Shown: piece after piece, positions 41,491 through 49,622 of the stretch
Layout: each line of letters opens with the position of its first letter
Numbering within the stretch: position 1 is the stretch's first letter
DNA from: Scatomonas sp963930955
GTDB taxonomy: Bacteria > Bacillota > Clostridia > Lachnospirales > Lachnospiraceae
Length of the DNA: 64,000 bases
Direction: 5' to 3'
NCBI GenBank assembly: GCA_963930955.1
Contig: OZ006967.1
Location: 744,001 to 808,000, forward strand
The notes under the pieces: generated by a model
Databases searched by the model: none
What the model was told of the DNA's origin: nothing
The model's input: only the letters and a program-made list of their open reading frames with translations
Made by a program: the position numbers and the translations under genes

Positions 41491-42327
41491 ATGTCATTTA
41501 GAGCAAAGAAAATTGAGTATTTAAATGAAAAGGCAAAGAAAATCAGGGAGCTTACGGTGGAGTGCATCGGAAAGCTGGGCTTCGGCCATATCGGCGGAGC
41601 TTCCTCTATCTGCGAGACCCTGGCAGCCCTGTATTTCGATATTATGAATGTGGATCCGGAAAATCCGAATATGGAAGACAGAGACCGTCTGGTGCTGTCC
41701 AAAGGCCATGCGGGCCCGGCTCTCTACTCAGCTCTGGCGCTGAAAGGATATTTCCCCATTGCCGAGCTGGATACCCTGAACCGCCCCAACACCCATCTTC
41801 CCAGCCATTGCGACAGAAAGCTGACCAAGGGCATTGACATGACCACAGGATCCCTGGGACAGGGATTTTCCGCGGCGGTAGGTATGGCCCTGGCGGCACA
41901 GCTGGATAAAAAAGATCTGTTTGTTTACTCCATCATCGGAGACGGCGAGAGCCAGGAAGGCCAGATCTGGGAGGCGGCTATGATGGCCGGCACCAGAAAG
42001 CTGGATCACCTGATCGCCTTTACAGATTACAATAAGATGCAGATCGACGGCTACACCGGCGATGTAAATACCCTGGATCCTCTGGATAAGAGATGGGAAT
42101 CCTTCGGATGGAACGTACATGTGGTAGACGGCCACGACATCGGACAGATCTTAAGCGCGGTGGATACGGCCAAGAAGCAGAAAGGACGTCCCACCATGAT
42201 CATTCTGAACACCATCAAGGGCAAGGGACTGTATTTCGCAGAGAACAAGCTGGACAGCCATAATATGAATATTTCCGAGGAGATGTGGAAAAAGGCTGTT
42301 GCCCAACTGGAAGAGGAGGAAATGTAA
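41491..42327 (+). CDS. Transketolase, N-terminal (thiamine-binding) subunit
   Basis: A 278-residue N-terminal half of a split transketolase. The ThDP/Mg site is GDGESQEGQIWEA; the substrate-side blocks are SKGHAGPALY and TGSLGQGFSAAVG. The C-terminal half is the next gene and begins at the base after this stop. The split form is normal in Clostridia. In this operon it could cleave sulfofructose (as SqwG in the sulfo-transketolase pathway) or serve the pentose-phosphate steps that follow a transaldolase. Confidence 0.92.
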   Translation: MSFRAKKIEYLNEKAKKIRELTVECIGKLGFGHIGGASSICETLAALYFDIMNVDPENPNMEDRDRLVLSKGHAGPALYSALALKGYFPIAELDTLNRPNTHLPSHCDRKLTKGIDMTTGSLGQGFSAAVGMALAAQLDKKDLFVYSIIGDGESQEGQIWEAAMMAGTRKLDHLIAFTDYNKMQIDGYTGDVNTLDPLDKRWESFGWNVHVVDGHDIGQILSAVDTAKKQKGRPTMIILNTIKGKGLYFAENKLDSHNMNISEEMWKKAVAQLEEEEM

Positions 42328-43272
42328 ATGAAGCTGGAGGACAGATGGCTCAGAGAGACCTATGTGGACCTTTTAATAGAGAACGCCAAGAAAGATCCGA
42401 GAATCGTAGATGTAGAGGCTGACCTGATGAAAGCAGGCGGCACCCTGCGTTTCCGGGATGCTTTCCCGGAGAGGGCTTTTGACTGCGGTGTGCAGGAGGC
42501 CAACATGATCGGCGTGGCGGCGGGTATGTCCGCTATGGGTAAGATTCCCTTTACCCACACATTCACTGCTTTTGCTACCAGAAGATGCTGCGACCAGGTA
42601 ACTCTTTCTGTTTCCTACGCGGGCCTGAACGTAAAGATGGTGGGCTCTGATCCCGGCGTAACCGCTGAATTCAACGGCGGTACTCATATGAGCATGGAGG
42701 ATGTTTCTATCATGAGAAATATTCCGGACATGGTTATTTTCGAGCCGGTAGACAGCGTGCAGCTGAAGGCCATTTTCCCGCAGATCCTGGAGCATTACGG
42801 ACCGGTTTACATCCGGCTGCTGCGGAGAAACGCCATGCAGATCTTTGAGGAGGGTGAAACCTTTACCCTGGGCAAGGGCAAAAAGATCCTGGATGGATCC
42901 GATGTAAGTATTTTCGCAACCGGAATCATGGTAGAGGAGGCGCTGAAGGCCGCGGACCTGCTGGCCCAGGACGGCATCAAAGCGGAAGTGATCAATATCC
43001 ATACCGTGAAGCCTCTGGATGAGGATATCATCCTGGAGAGCGTTGCCAAGACAAGATGCGCGGTAGCCGCAGAGAATCATTCGATTATCGGCGGACTGGG
43101 CAGCGCGGTAGCAGAGGTGCTGGGAGAAAACGATCCTGTACCGCTGCAGAGAATCGGTGTGACGGATCATTTCGGAGAAGTAGGAACTACAGACTTCCTG
43201 AAGAAGAAATACCACCTGATGGCGGAAGATATTGCGGAGGCTGCCAAGGCAGCTGTAGCCCGCAAGAAATAA
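42328..43272 (+). CDS. Transketolase, C-terminal subunit
   Basis: A 314-residue C-terminal half: pyrimidine-binding domain (FDCGVQEANMIGVAAGMSAMG with the activating Glu) and the ATGIMVEEALKAADLL C-terminal domain. Its ATG follows the stop of the N-terminal subunit with no gap, so the two are translationally coupled and made in equal amounts. Counterpart of SqwH if the sulfo-transketolase route operates here. Confidence 0.92.
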   Translation: MKLEDRWLRETYVDLLIENAKKDPRIVDVEADLMKAGGTLRFRDAFPERAFDCGVQEANMIGVAAGMSAMGKIPFTHTFTAFATRRCCDQVTLSVSYAGLNVKMVGSDPGVTAEFNGGTHMSMEDVSIMRNIPDMVIFEPVDSVQLKAIFPQILEHYGPVYIRLLRRNAMQIFEEGETFTLGKGKKILDGSDVSIFATGIMVEEALKAADLLAQDGIKAEVINIHTVKPLDEDIILESVAKTRCAVAAENHSIIGGLGSAVAEVLGENDPVPLQRIGVTDHFGEVGTTDFLKKKYHLMAEDIAEAAKAAVARKK

Positions 43273-43300
43273 AGCATACAGCGAAAGGAGAGGATCGGAG

Positions 43301-43783
43301 ATGAAAGAGAAAAAGATTATCATTGCCTCAGATGGATCCGGATTTGCTCTGAAAGAAGCAGTCAAGAAACATCTGATCGAGAAGGGATACGAGGTTGCCG
43401 ATGTGGGAACCCAGGAGCAGGACAAACCCATGATGTTTGACGCGGCCGCAGAGCTGCTGGCTCCCAGAATTTCCAGCAGAGAGTTTGAGATGGGAATCCT
43501 GGTATGCGGAACCGGCATGGGCATGAGCATCGTTGCCAACAAGTATAAAGGGGTAGCGGCTTCTGTCTGCGAGAATCTGTACGCGGCGGAGAAGGCCCGG
43601 GCCATCAATAATGCCAACGTGCTGACCATGGGCGGATGGATCACCGCTCCGGAAATCGGTATCGCCATTACCGATACCTTCCTGGAAACAGAGTTCACCC
43701 AGAATCTGGAAGACTGGCGGGCCGCCAACCTGCGGAAGGCACAGGAGCGGATCGCTCAGCTGGAGGAGAAAAATTTTAAATAA
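43301..43783 (+). CDS. RpiB-family isomerase with altered active site
   Basis: A 160-residue RpiB/LacAB-fold protein. The catalytic C69 (VCGTGMGMSI) is kept. Two landmark histidines of ribose-5-phosphate isomerase B are not: the DHAG block reads D11-G12-S13-G14, and the HNDANV block reads INNANV (residues 102-107). Those histidines help hold phosphate and open the ring. Their loss argues against a simple RpiB and for an isomerase of a non-phosphorylated, sulfonated sugar such as sulfoerythrose (SqwI role). The position right after the transketolase genes fits. Confidence 0.85.
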   Translation: MKEKKIIIASDGSGFALKEAVKKHLIEKGYEVADVGTQEQDKPMMFDAAAELLAPRISSREFEMGILVCGTGMGMSIVANKYKGVAASVCENLYAAEKARAINNANVLTMGGWITAPEIGIAITDTFLETEFTQNLEDWRAANLRKAQERIAQLEEKNFK

Positions 43784-43803
43784 TATATAAGGAGGGAGTA
43801 ACA

Positions 43804-44481
43804 ATGAAATACTTTCTGGACAGCGCAAAGTTGAACGAGATCGATTTTGCCTACAAAAATTATGGGATTGACGGCGTAACCACCAACCCGAAGCACATCA
43901 AGATGAGCGGCAAGCCCTTTATGACCTGTGTAAAGGACATTGCGGCATGGATCAAGGAGAACAACCTGGAAGGAATGGATAAGTTCCCGGTTTCCTTTGA
44001 GATCAATCCCCATCTGGACAAGGCAGAGGATATCATCGCTGCAGCGAAGGAAGTATCTTCCTACAGCCCCAACTATGTGATCAAGATCCCCTGCGTAAAA
44101 GAAGGACTGATCGCTGCCAAGAAGCTGGAGGAGCAGGGCATCCGCACCAACGTGACCCTGGTATTCTCTCCCTCTCAGGCAATCATGCCCGGCAAGCTGG
44201 GAAGCAAGTTTGTATCCCCCTTCATCGGATGGAAGGAAGAGTCCGGCGACAGCGGTGATTATGTAAAGCAGATCGTTGAGATCTACAGAAAGTACAACTT
44301 CAAGACAGAGATCATCGTAGCTGCTGTAAGAAACGGCAGACAGATCGGCGAGTTCGCAGCTGCCGGCGCGGATATTGTAACTGCAGGTCTGGAAGTATAT
44401 GAGAAATCCTTCGAGCATCCCTTCACTGCTCACGGCCTTAAGATTTTCCGCGATGCCTGGGACGCTACCGTAAAAGAATAA
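43804..44481 (+). CDS. Short transaldolase (FSA-like), candidate sulfofructose transaldolase
   Basis: A 225-residue class I aldolase of the fructose-6-phosphate aldolase/transaldolase group. It begins KYFLDSAKLNEI and has the Schiff-base K94 in VIKIPC, then TNVTLVFSPSQA. Length and the ITTNP-type block (GVTTNPKHI) match the SF transaldolase described for the sulfo-TAL pathway of Bacillus and gut Firmicutes. That enzyme splits 6-deoxy-6-sulfofructose and passes the DHA unit to glyceraldehyde-3-phosphate, leaving sulfolactaldehyde. Confidence 0.83.
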   Translation: MKYFLDSAKLNEIDFAYKNYGIDGVTTNPKHIKMSGKPFMTCVKDIAAWIKENNLEGMDKFPVSFEINPHLDKAEDIIAAAKEVSSYSPNYVIKIPCVKEGLIAAKKLEEQGIRTNVTLVFSPSQAIMPGKLGSKFVSPFIGWKEESGDSGDYVKQIVEIYRKYNFKTEIIVAAVRNGRQIGEFAAAGADIVTAGLEVYEKSFEHPFTAHGLKIFRDAWDATVKE

Positions 44482-44500
44482 GGAAGAGAGGGAATTAGTA

Positions 44501-45565
44501 ATGGAATTTTTAGGAAAGCTGCATGAAACAGTTGTAAAGTATCCGATGACAGATATCTGGATGGATTCCTGCGGCGAAGAGGAACTGGAATACGGCCTGA
44601 AGAGAGGCATTGTAGGAGCCACCAGCAATCCTTCTATTGTAGGCGCGGTTCTGAAAGAGGAGCTGTCTCAGTGGGAAGGCAGAATTAAAGAACTCATCGC
44701 AGAGAACCCCTCTGACGGCGAGGAAGACATTGTCTGGAAGCTGATCTACGAGATGGTAAGCATCCGTTCCAAGAAACTGCTTCCGATCTTTGAGGAGACC
44801 AAGGGCAAAAAAGGAAGACTGTCTCTGCAGGTAAGCCCCAAATATTACCGCAATAAAGACAAGATGGTTGAGCAGGCCGTTTATATCAGCAGCCTGGCTC
44901 CCAATATGCAGGTGAAACTGCCCGCTTCCAAGGCCGGTATCGAGGCTATGGAGGAGGCTACCTATCAGGGCGTAAGCATCAACGCTACCGTATCCTTTAC
45001 TGTAGCTCAGGCTGTAGCAGTGGCTGAGGCGGTAGAGAGAGGACTGAAGAGAAGAAGAGACGAGGGACTGGATGTAGATACCATGTCTCCCATCTGCACC
45101 ATTATGATCGGACGTACCGATGACTGGCTGAAGAAATACAGCACCCAGCAGGGACTGGTACTGATGCCGGAAGCTCTGGAGTGGGGCGGCGTTGCGGTTA
45201 TCAAAGAGGCATACCGCATCTACAAAGAGAGAGGCTACTGCACCAAGCTGCTGAGCGCGGCAGTGAGAAATCAGTATCACTGGTGTGAACTCATCGGCGG
45301 CGAGCTGGCTCAGACCATCAACTACAGCTGGCATAAACGTCTGAATGCCTGCAACGTTGAGGTTACAGAGCGTATGAGCCATCCGGTAGATCCCAAATAT
45401 CTGGAAGTGCTGAACACTCTGCCCGAGTTCCACAAATCCTTCGAGGAGAAGGGTATGGCTCCGGAAGATTTCGTAAATTACGGCGGCTTCAAGGATACCA
45501 TTTCTTCCTTTATCGCTGATTACGATAATCTCTGCAGAATGATCCGTTCTTATATCATCGGATAA
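44501..45565 (+). CDS. Long transaldolase
   Basis: A 354-residue class I transaldolase of the Tal group. Its N-terminal SNPSIV block and Schiff-base K139 in MQVKLPAS are present, followed by INATVSFTVAQAVAVAEAV. It follows the short transaldolase by 19 bases. Two transaldolases in one operon suggest separate jobs: one for the sulfo-sugar, the other for ordinary sugar phosphates. The second could be the true sulfofructose enzyme; sequence alone does not settle it. Confidence 0.85.
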   Translation: MEFLGKLHETVVKYPMTDIWMDSCGEEELEYGLKRGIVGATSNPSIVGAVLKEELSQWEGRIKELIAENPSDGEEDIVWKLIYEMVSIRSKKLLPIFEETKGKKGRLSLQVSPKYYRNKDKMVEQAVYISSLAPNMQVKLPASKAGIEAMEEATYQGVSINATVSFTVAQAVAVAEAVERGLKRRRDEGLDVDTMSPICTIMIGRTDDWLKKYSTQQGLVLMPEALEWGGVAVIKEAYRIYKERGYCTKLLSAAVRNQYHWCELIGGELAQTINYSWHKRLNACNVEVTERMSHPVDPKYLEVLNTLPEFHKSFEEKGMAPEDFVNYGGFKDTISSFIADYDNLCRMIRSYIIG

Positions 45566-45663
45566 AAACCAAGGGAGACAGGGTTTCCCGGAATTTACAA
45601 CGAGCATTATGGCGGTGGAAACTGCTGTAGTATATGCAAAAACCTATAGGGAGGTAAGAAAGT

Positions 45664-46998
45664 ATGAAGAAAAGAAAAATGCTGGCCCTGGTGCTGGCGG
45701 CAGCAACTGTGGCAGGCATGATGGCCGGCTGCGGCGGCAACAAAGAAAGTGACACTCCGGAAGCAACATCCGGATCCACAACCACCGATTCCGCCAGCGG
45801 CGGAGAGAGCAGCGGGGATGGCAGCGATGTATCCGGAACCGTAGTATTCGCACATCAGAACGATACCACAGGCGCCATCAAAGCCATGATCGAGGCATTC
45901 AATGAGAAATATCCCAACATCACTGTTGAGGATCAGGCTCTGCCGGGCTCCTCTGATGATGTAAAGAAAAGCCTGATGACCACCCTGGCTGCCGGCGGAT
46001 CCGACATTGACGTTATCGAGGCAGACTCTATCTGGGTATCCCAGTTTGCCGCAGCCGGCTGGCTGGAGGATCTGACTGAGTTCCTGGATCCCATTAAGGA
46101 TCAGTATCTGGCCGGACCTCTGCAGACCTGCTACTACAACGATAAGGCATACGCCCTTCCCAGCTATACCGACGTAGGACTTCTGTACTATCGTTCCGAC
46201 CTGATCGAGACAGCGCCCACAACCTGGGATGAGCTGGTTGCTATGTGTCAGGAGCATCAGGGCAAGGACGGCATCGAATACGGATTTGTATTCCAGGCTC
46301 AGCAGGGCGAGCCGGTTTCCTGCAACATGCTGGAGTTCATTAAGCAGAACGGCGGCCATGACCTGGATGAGAACGGCGAGTTCACCATGAACAACGACAA
46401 TACCATCGAGGCTCTGGAGTTTGTAGAAGGCCTGATCGCCGACGGCATCTCTCCGGAGAGCGTTCTGAACGCGAAACCCGATGACAGCCGCGCCATCTTC
46501 GAGGAAGGCCAGGCTCTGTTCATGAGAAACTGGACCTACGCATACGCCAACGCTCAGGCTGAAACCTCCAAGGTAGCCGGCAATGTAGGCGTGGCAGCAC
46601 TGCCTCTGGGACCCAACGGCGAGAGCAGCTCCGGAACTCTGGGCGGCTGGGATTATGTTATCAACACCTACTCTGAGAACAAAGAAGCAGCCAAGGTATT
46701 CGTAGAGTTCATGGCTGGTGAAGAAGCTCAGAAGATCCAGGTGCAGATGCGTTCCACTCTGCCGGCCATCGAGGCTCTGTACGATGATGCGGAAGTGCAG
46801 GAAGTTCTGCCTTACATCGCAGACGCCAAGACCGCTGTAGCGGAAGCACAGCCCAGACCTCAGGTAAGAGATTACGCAACCATCTCCTCCGTATTCCAGC
46901 AGTATTTCCATGCAGCGCTGACCGGAAATCAGGACAACGCTTCTGCTATGGCAGATATGGATGCAGCGCTGAACGAGGCTCTGGCAGGCATGCAGTAA
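45664..46998 (+). CDS. ABC sugar-binding lipoprotein (family 1)
   Basis: A 444-residue solute-binding protein. Signal peptide and lipobox MAGC (C24) are followed by a Ser/Thr/Gly linker and a MalE-type fold (TVVFAHQNDTTGAIKAMIEAFNEKYP). It captures the sugar outside the cell for the two permeases encoded next. Given the operon, sulfoquinovose or its glyceride is the expected ligand. A hairpin after the gene probably leaves it more abundant than the permeases. Confidence 0.9.
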   Translation: MKKRKMLALVLAAATVAGMMAGCGGNKESDTPEATSGSTTTDSASGGESSGDGSDVSGTVVFAHQNDTTGAIKAMIEAFNEKYPNITVEDQALPGSSDDVKKSLMTTLAAGGSDIDVIEADSIWVSQFAAAGWLEDLTEFLDPIKDQYLAGPLQTCYYNDKAYALPSYTDVGLLYYRSDLIETAPTTWDELVAMCQEHQGKDGIEYGFVFQAQQGEPVSCNMLEFIKQNGGHDLDENGEFTMNNDNTIEALEFVEGLIADGISPESVLNAKPDDSRAIFEEGQALFMRNWTYAYANAQAETSKVAGNVGVAALPLGPNGESSSGTLGGWDYVINTYSENKEAAKVFVEFMAGEEAQKIQVQMRSTLPAIEALYDDAEVQEVLPYIADAKTAVAEAQPRPQVRDYATISSVFQQYFHAALTGNQDNASAMADMDAALNEALAGMQ

Positions 46999-47042
46999 GC
47001 TGCCGTCTGACAATTTTATGAAACACTCGGTGATTTGAGTTG

Positions 47043-47084
47043 GTCAGGGTTCGATCCGCTTCTTTGCCGGATGCGGGCCCTGAC
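47043..47084 (+). other. Attenuating hairpin between binding-protein and permease genes
   Basis: GTCAGGG/CCCTGAC (47043-47049, 47078-47084) with an inner ATCCG/CGGAT stem and no T-run. Position is typical for 3' protection of the binding-protein message. Confidence 0.6.
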
Positions 47085-47153
47085 TCATTCTAAAACTGAA
47101 ATTCAGGGGGCGAATGAAAAACTCATAAAATTATTGTATTTGGTGGTGAAAAA

Positions 47154-48065
47154 ATGGAAAATACGATAAAAGTTAGAAAGAAAAGGATGTCGAGAGAGGC
47201 CCACGATAATATTATCGGATATGGCCTGATCGCGCCGTCTCTGGTGGCTCTGATCGCTATCGGCGTTGTACCCATTCTTATCACAGTATCCTACAGCTTT
47301 CAGTACTATGTTCTGACAGACCCGCTGAATCAGCATTTCGTGGGACTGGAGAACTATATTACACTTTTTAAGAATCCCTTGTTCTGGAGAATTTTGGGCA
47401 ACACCCTGATCTTCGCGGTCCTGTCCATGATCTTCCAGCTGCTGCTGGGCTTCGCGGGGGCCATCCTCATGAGCAAAGCCATGAAGGCTACCGGTCTGGT
47501 GAGAACGGCTGTGCTGATTCCCTGGGCTATCCCGGGCATTATCATTGCCTACACCTTCTCCTACATGTTCAATGACCAGATGGGCGTGCTGAACTCTATT
47601 CTGATCGCCTCCGGCGTATCGGAAACAGGAGTTTCCATGCTGACTTCCGGCGCCGGCGCTATGCTGGTAGTTGTTCTGGCAGATACCTGGAAGCAGTTCC
47701 CCTATGTGGCCCTGATGCTGATGGCCGGCCTGCAGACCATTCCCGAGGAATATTACGAAGCAGCCTCCATCGACGGAGCGACCAAGGTGCAGCAGTTCTT
47801 CCGCATTACCCTGCCGAACCTGAAAGGAATCCTTCTGATCGTACTGTTGTTCAGAACCATGGGTGCAGTCAGAATCTTCGATATCATCTTCGGTATCACA
47901 GGAGGCGGTCCGTCCAACTCTACTTCGACGCTGTTGTATCAGGCATACAAGTATCTGTTCGGAGATATGAACTTTGGACTTGGTTCCGCGTTGTCAACGA
48001 TCATTACGATCATAATCCTGATTATAAGTTTTGTGTACCTGAAAACACTGAAAACAGACAATTGA
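47154..48065 (+). CDS. ABC sugar permease (MalF type)
   Basis: A 303-residue inner-membrane permease with about six helices and the EAA loop YYEAASIDGATKVQQFF that docks the ATPase. First of two permeases of the importer; the second starts 13 bases after its stop. Confidence 0.93.
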   Translation: MENTIKVRKKRMSREAHDNIIGYGLIAPSLVALIAIGVVPILITVSYSFQYYVLTDPLNQHFVGLENYITLFKNPLFWRILGNTLIFAVLSMIFQLLLGFAGAILMSKAMKATGLVRTAVLIPWAIPGIIIAYTFSYMFNDQMGVLNSILIASGVSETGVSMLTSGAGAMLVVVLADTWKQFPYVALMLMAGLQTIPEEYYEAASIDGATKVQQFFRITLPNLKGILLIVLLFRTMGAVRIFDIIFGITGGGPSNSTSTLLYQAYKYLFGDMNFGLGSALSTIITIIILIISFVYLKTLKTDN

Positions 48066-48078
48066 TGAGGGTAACGGT

Positions 48079-48912
48079 ATGAAAAAAAATAATGTCGGAG
48101 GAAAAATCGGGAAAGTCATTTTCTTCGTCATCTTTATGGTGATCGTTATTTTCCCGTTTTATTATCTTATTATCAGTGCAGTAAAGGATCCCAGAGATAT
48201 CAGTATGATGCCCACAGAGCTGTGGCCCTCCAGATTCTCTATTGATTTCTTTGAGAATGCCTTTATTGATCACAACCTGATGGTTTACCTGAAGAACAGC
48301 GTAATCGTTTCTTTGGGCGCTATGATACTTACAATTGTGATCGCGTTCCCGGCGGCATATGCCTTTGCCAGAATTAAATTTAAATTCAAAGGCTTCTGGA
48401 GAAACTTCATTCTGATCTCCAATATGTTCCCGATCATCGCGGTTGTAACACCTATGTTTGTTATTTTCAGAAATATGGGCCTGCTGAATACATATTGGGG
48501 TCTGATCATTCCCAGCGTTATCATTACTCTGCCCATGGCTATCTGGACTCTGATCGCCTTTATCAACACTCTTCCCTATGATCTGGAGGAAGCAGCCCAG
48601 ATCGACGGATGTACCCGGTTCCAGTCAGTTATCAAGGTTATCCTTCCTCTGGCTGCGCCTGGTATCTTTACTACGGCAATCATTGCGTTCATCACAGCCT
48701 GGAACGAGTTCATGTTCTCTCTGGTATTGGTTACAAGAGATTCCATGCGGACCGTTCCGGTTGCCATTTCTCTGTTCCCCGGACAGTACACCGTACCCTG
48801 GGGCGATATGGCAGCGGCTTCCGTAGTGGCAACAGTGCCCATCGTTATTGTAGTATTGATTTGTCAGAAGAAGATCGTATCCGGACTGACTTCCGGTGCG
48901 GTAAAAGGCTAA
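48079..48912 (+). CDS. ABC sugar permease (MalG type)
   Basis: A 277-residue permease with six helices and the EAA loop DLEEAAQIDGCTRFQSVI. Forms a heterodimer with the preceding permease. Their ATPase is encoded near the operon end (53782). Confidence 0.93.
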   Translation: MKKNNVGGKIGKVIFFVIFMVIVIFPFYYLIISAVKDPRDISMMPTELWPSRFSIDFFENAFIDHNLMVYLKNSVIVSLGAMILTIVIAFPAAYAFARIKFKFKGFWRNFILISNMFPIIAVVTPMFVIFRNMGLLNTYWGLIIPSVIITLPMAIWTLIAFINTLPYDLEEAAQIDGCTRFQSVIKVILPLAAPGIFTTAIIAFITAWNEFMFSLVLVTRDSMRTVPVAISLFPGQYTVPWGDMAAASVVATVPIVIVVLICQKKIVSGLTSGAVKG

Positions 48913-48931
48913 TTTTAATGGGAGGCGGCTC

Positions 48932-49606
48932 ATGATGGATAAATTTAGAGAACTGAAAGCACTGAACCCGGATATGAAACTTTACAGGGTGGAGGATCCG
49001 GAATTTGCGGAGTACGGAAAAATTGTGACAGGGTACGACTTCGGCGGGATCCTGGAGATCATGAACCGCCGTGCCATTCCTGCTGAGGGAAACGTCTATG
49101 TGGCAAAGGATGAGGAAATGATGGAGACGGCTGCCGCCGGCGAGATCAGCGAACGTTTTTACGGGCATATGCCCATTGAGATCGGATACTGCAACGGCAA
49201 CAGCTACAAGCTGAATGCTTTTGAATATCATAAGGGATCGGAGATAGATATTCCCGCCACGGATCTGGTGCTGATGCTGGGCAGACTGCAGGAAATCCGT
49301 CACAATATTTTCTCTTCCGATGACATGAAGGCATTTTATGTACCGGCAGGAACAGCGGTGGAATTGTATCAGACTACCCTGCATTTTGCTCCCAGCAGAG
49401 TGGAGGACAGCGGATTCCGCTGTGTAGTCATTCTGCCGGACGGAACCAATCTTCCGCTGGATCCGATTCCTGCTCCCCAAAATGAGGAGGACAGCCTTCT
49501 GTGGATGCAGAATAAATGGCTGATCGCCCATGAGGAAAGCGTGCCTGCTTCCAAAGGCGCTTTTGTGGGAATCACGGGAAGGAATCCGGAACTGCGGATC
49601 AGATAA
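48932..49606 (+). CDS. DUF4867-like protein of the sulfo-sugar operon
   Basis: A 224-residue soluble protein that I place in DUF4867 by overall look (GYDFGGILEIM; LMLGRLQEI; FYVPAGTAVELYQTTLHFAP; the last has a cupin-like ring). No catalytic residues are established. It is embedded between the importer and the sulfoquinovosidase genes, so a step on the sugar such as mutarotation, sensing or a lactone is possible. Function unknown. Confidence 0.6.
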   Translation: MMDKFRELKALNPDMKLYRVEDPEFAEYGKIVTGYDFGGILEIMNRRAIPAEGNVYVAKDEEMMETAAAGEISERFYGHMPIEIGYCNGNSYKLNAFEYHKGSEIDIPATDLVLMLGRLQEIRHNIFSSDDMKAFYVPAGTAVELYQTTLHFAPSRVEDSGFRCVVILPDGTNLPLDPIPAPQNEEDSLLWMQNKWLIAHEESVPASKGAFVGITGRNPELRIR

Positions 49607-49622
49607 CTGAAGGAGACAACAT

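Noticed and set aside
41491..43272. Frameshifted or broken transketolase
   Set aside because: Separate N- and C-terminal subunits with TAA-ATG junction are the normal clostridial form; both halves are intact.
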